This document shows, one piece after another, positions 61,901 to 64,000 of a DNA stretch of 64,000 bases. The notes under the pieces were generated by a model. That model was given only the letters and a program-made list of their open reading frames with translations. It searched no databases and had not been told where the DNA came from. The stretch is from Phycisphaeraceae bacterium (lineage in GTDB: Bacteria; Planctomycetota; Phycisphaerae; Phycisphaerales; Phycisphaeraceae), in assembly GCA_028284155.1 (NCBI GenBank), contig JANQSF010000006.1, positions 1 to 64,000 of the forward strand, given 5' to 3'. Each line of letters opens with the position of its first letter. Position 1 is the first letter of the stretch. Position numbers and translations under genes: made by a program.

Positions 61901-64000
61901 CCCGATGACAAGAAGGACGAGGGCGAGGACGAGAAGGCCAAGCTGGCTGAACTCATCACGACGCTGCAGGCCCGTGCCAAGACACTGGGCGAAACGTTCA
62001 AGCCGGGCGACCCCAAGGCCGGCTACGAGGTGTTCAACACGGTGGGTTGCCGGGCGTGCCACGCGGTCTTCAGCGAAGACATCGAGCCACTGGTCATCCG
62101 CGACCTGAAGATGCGCGAGGGGATGACCGAGCGAGAAGCCAAGGCGAAGTTCGCCGGCAAGACGTACAACCAGCGCCACTGGTATGTGCTGGAGCACCTG
62201 CGCGACAAGGTCAATCTGCACGGGCCGGAGTTGTCGGGCGTCGGCTCGAAGCTGAAGGCTGGGCGGACGGACAAGGACGCGATGGCCTGGCTGTACGACT
62301 GGCTGCGCAACCCGCGGCACTACCACAGCTACACCATCATGCCCAGCTTCCGGCTGTCCGAGCAGGAGGCGGCTGACCTGGCCGCATACCTGCTCACACT
62401 CGAACGGCCTGGCGCCGACGGCAGCGCCAAGTATGAACCGGAGCCGTTTGGATTCAACGACAAGAACGAGGTCGAGCTGCCTCCGTCGCAGCAGCAGATG
62501 CTCGACGAATTGCTGGTCATTCTGCTCTCCGCACAGGCCCACCCCGACTTCGTGCGCGAAGAGTTGAAGAGCACGGTCAACGGCCGACCGGCCTGGCCGC
62601 AGCAACGCAAGCTCATGTACCTCGGCCAAAAGATGGTCACGCACTACGGCTGCGCGAGCTGCCACAAGATCAATGGCTTTGAAGAGCCGGTTGCGACGTG
62701 CGCGAAGCTGGACGAGTGGGGTTTGAAGGACCCGCACAAGCTCGACTACGGCTTCTACGAGCATTCGATTGAGGGCAAGCGTGCGCCGACGTACAAGGTT
62801 TGGAAGGTCGCGCACGAAGGCTTAGAGGCCGACGCGGTGAAGATCAACGCCGGCGACGCGAAGCAACTTGAGTTGGAGTGGGAACACATGGCCGGCACCC
62901 GCCGCCCGTGGCTGTACCACAAGCTGCACAACCCGCGCATCTACGACCGCGGCAAGCACGCACAGGAAGGTGAGTTGAAAGCGGGCGCGACGAAAGACAA
63001 GCTCGCGTTCGACCTCGGCCGGCCTTACGACAAGCTCAAGATGCCGAAGTTCTTCCTGAGCGACGAGCAGGCGCGGTCGATTGTGACATTCGTCACGTCG
63101 GTGCGCAGGCCGTTGGTTCGGCCTTCACTGCAGGACACGGGCGGTGACGTAGCGCACCGCATCGCCAAGGGTCGCCAGGTATCGACGCTCTATAACTGCT
63201 ACGCGTGCCACGCGATTGACGGGAATGACATCCCGATCCAGGCGTACTTCGACCTGTGGGGACCGGACGGGCCTCACGGCGGTGAAAGGGACTACGCGAA
63301 GTTAGCCAACATGGCCAACGCGCCGCCGTCGTTGCGTTACCAGGGCATGCGGACGCAGCCGGATTGGCTGATGGGCTTCCTGCAAGAGGTCGAGATGCTT
63401 CGGCCCTGGATCAAAGACGGCATCCGTATGCCCTCGTTCTTCACCGACGCCCGCACGGCGACGGAGACGCAGGCGCATACGCAGGCGTTGGCCGACTACT
63501 TCGCGGGCAACAGTCAACAGCTTGCGCAGGTGATCGCCAAGAAACTTGAGCCGATCAACGAAGAGAAGGTCCGCCTGGCTGAGTTGCGCGCCGGTGTGGA
63601 GGCGGAGGTCGCCCGACTCACCGCGCAGCAAGCCGAGTTGGAAGCGCAACAAAGGGCCATCCAGGAGAAGATCGACTCGGCCGACACCAAGCCGAACGAC
63701 CGCAACGCGCTGGGCGAGGAGTTGGCCGTGGTGCAATCCGACAGCAAGCGGCTGGCGGCGCGGATCAAATCGACGCAGGCGCGCGTGGACGGCATCCCGC
63801 CGTGGTTCGAGCGTCAGAACGCGGCCGTGCAATCGGCGCGTGACTGGCTGGCTCGGTACGCGATCGAGTCGGATATGGTGCCGGCATCGGCGCTCGATCC
63901 GCGTACGTCAACGCAAAGCGACCGCGAGAAGGCGTGGGACAAGCTAACTTACGAGTTCGACTTCCTGGCGCGTGTGAACGACATCGAGTACCCCTATCCG
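58922..64000 (+). CDS. Giant seven-heme c-type cytochrome with coiled coil (3' end off window)
   Basis: The frame is open from ATG 58922 to the window edge (1693 codons, no stop), so the C-terminus is missing. The N-terminus has a membrane-like segment (VFAISSVVLALSTVWMVMV, residues 17-35). A long Glu/Lys/Arg-rich coiled coil follows (about 60-225). Seven CxxCH motifs then occur at residues 256, 604, 769, 798, 1043, 1244 and 1426, with acidic linkers between (a KPDDDKPAEGADAKPADGDA-type region near 980). The C-terminal part turns coiled again near 1550. Such long planctomycete cytochromes are membrane-anchored electron carriers, often near alternative complex III or cbb3-type oxidases; the partner is not visible here. 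The motif frame was checked at five of the seven heme sites. Confidence 0.85.
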   Translation, partial: MPVPTETFRRMSTLNKVFAISSVVLALSTVWMVMVDWGREWRRYQRDAAAWQVAMTEEALEQANSDEAKRQIAELNRRKDDLLTRIKPRLDEIAEELKQYEEELGRLKLPLAKEKGEIGPAEQALRRAILKHGEDSDDAAEARLALEQEQREYELLAKRGANLDRNIAEATAERRALRTEMAEAEKQIAALERAVQSNRDKIAELNPTGFIAWTVNKVRNAPLLDWTNPSEGVKQQVVPDVLTDLNVTRTETIDRCMTCHVNITDPKFEVNAMVHFVERQVARGENQQIDKVNHPPVVLLDFWQHALAADPAMRRSLRETQVKAYAGISKSLATNKTTESLKTDPALAAAWVTAIDGHDWPNQEAADQAKAVADLLRAPIGVVESLQSDLEDATDKQARASAESGEGSDEAKAANARIVELKRELRQAREALAVALADAVLEPKNESVLRALVLAMSRRHISAESSDLNEQAAKLRKQAEDESDEDKAESLNAKADQLQIESATVAISKQLLEELGSIVLGTSGYEVAAYYRDDLRQIASGQLDKASYDKLFELYRRRLVGRFNEQRSAAGKKTLSDNPVLLGHPQIERFASAESTHPITTMGCTVCHEGSGQETQFEHTAHTPDDTWVDRVTGAPIPEFLIVATGEPHELEDRQRNGGGEDVEPAAPQPSPTHVASRGEAGAHGAAGGDHVTFSHHDLNLNDPSNPAPFAPHRGHGSAALYFDPANPDSTQLAVQQKQVWKKKYGWHKIKFMYWEKPMHAKQYVQSACAKCHTEYFDLRDSAPKLQEGRQLFAQLGCANCHTVTALQDDLDVKRVGPDLTHVKHKLSPQMIASWTWSPKAFRPTSKMPHFFMLENNSSPVDLLRTRTEVTALTYYLVNAKSSAGGEIDTLVTEELALKQELAADPAPSPTRKTAIDQRLDVINETIIGLENQVPKYQPQLPPVPHGVETINAQVELIKKQLEEMNKQPDDAKPDDDKPAEGADAKPADGDAKPDDKKDEGEDEKAKLAELITTLQARAKTLGETFKPGDPKAGYEVFNTVGCRACHAVFSEDIEPLVIRDLKMREGMTEREAKAKFAGKTYNQRHWYVLEHLRDKVNLHGPELSGVGSKLKAGRTDKDAMAWLYDWLRNPRHYHSYTIMPSFRLSEQEAADLAAYLLTLERPGADGSAKYEPEPFGFNDKNEVELPPSQQQMLDELLVILLSAQAHPDFVREELKSTVNGRPAWPQQRKLMYLGQKMVTHYGCASCHKINGFEEPVATCAKLDEWGLKDPHKLDYGFYEHSIEGKRAPTYKVWKVAHEGLEADAVKINAGDAKQLELEWEHMAGTRRPWLYHKLHNPRIYDRGKHAQEGELKAGATKDKLAFDLGRPYDKLKMPKFFLSDEQARSIVTFVTSVRRPLVRPSLQDTGGDVAHRIAKGRQVSTLYNCYACHAIDGNDIPIQAYFDLWGPDGPHGGERDYAKLANMANAPPSLRYQGMRTQPDWLMGFLQEVEMLRPWIKDGIRMPSFFTDARTATETQAHTQALADYFAGNSQQLAQVIAKKLEPINEEKVRLAELRAGVEAEVARLTAQQAELEAQQRAIQEKIDSADTKPNDRNALGEELAVVQSDSKRLAARIKSTQARVDGIPPWFERQNAAVQSARDWLARYAIESDMVPASALDPRTSTQSDREKAWDKLTYEFDFLARVNDIEYPYP

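Noticed and set aside
61340-62815. Long minus-strand frame inside the giant cytochrome gene
   Set aside because: The plus-strand frame carries CxxCH motifs in phase across the same DNA; the antisense frame has no motifs.

Overview
The window looks like chromosomal DNA of a GC-rich planctomycete, probably a Phycisphaerae-type lineage (the class is an inference). The evidence is family content. There are two pairs of planctomycete cytochrome (PSCyt/DUF1549-type) plus DUF1501 genes, PEP-CTERM proteins, a LEPR-XLL remnant, an H-x9-DG pseudopilin, a formylglycine sulfatase, Tat-exported Gfo/Idh/MocA oxidoreductases and a GDSL+DUF1080 protein. Two partial genes run off the ends: an acidic zinc-ribbon membrane protein on the left (1-837, minus) and a very large seven-CxxCH cytochrome on the right (58922-64000, plus).

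Layout. 1-2700: zinc-ribbon protein, fabI and rpsD on the minus strand, with an rpsD promoter and terminator. 2.8-7.5 kb: lipoprotein and the glycolate oxidase operon glcDEF. 7.5-17.3 kb: a 35-residue membrane peptide, a methyltransferase, a cytochrome/DUF1501 pair, a pentaheme cytochrome overlapping a beta-barrel gene by 4 bp, and a GDSL/DUF1080 hydrolase. 17.6 kb: tRNA-Leu(UAG). 17.7-24.5 kb: a second DUF1501/PSCyt pair and a kelch-like protein. 24.6-32.1 kb: an ebo-type cluster (EboD, a small protein, EboB, EboE, EboC, EboF) followed by a TauD-like dioxygenase. 32.5-37.0 kb: PEP-CTERM protein and a TIR-TM-WD40 receptor-like protein. 37.1-44.2 kb: sulfatase, secreted unknowns, Gfo/Idh/MocA and a sugar isomerase. 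44.4-49.6 kb: ankyrin/STN protein, LEPR-XLL remnant, FMN-dependent hydroxy-acid oxidase, pckA. 49.9-58.7 kb: fused MFS/spermidine-synthase protein, PEP-CTERM protein, pseudopilin, His/Cys-rich protein, 5'-truncated PEP-CTERM-like gene, a second Gfo/Idh/MocA and an FHA protein. 58.9 kb to the end: the giant cytochrome.

Themes. Glycolate or 2-hydroxyacid oxidation appears twice (glcDEF and an FMN-type oxidase). Secreted polysaccharide- and sugar-related proteins and surface-electron-transfer-type cytochromes dominate. The most system-like locus is the ebo cluster, a metabolite-export/precursor-processing locus. Here it lacks a recognisable EboA, appears to start eboD at AUC, and has a palindromic repeat in almost every gap. 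At least six families of dispersed, MITE/REP-like palindromes fill the intergenic regions of the window, and one of them supplies the C-terminal codons of eboD.
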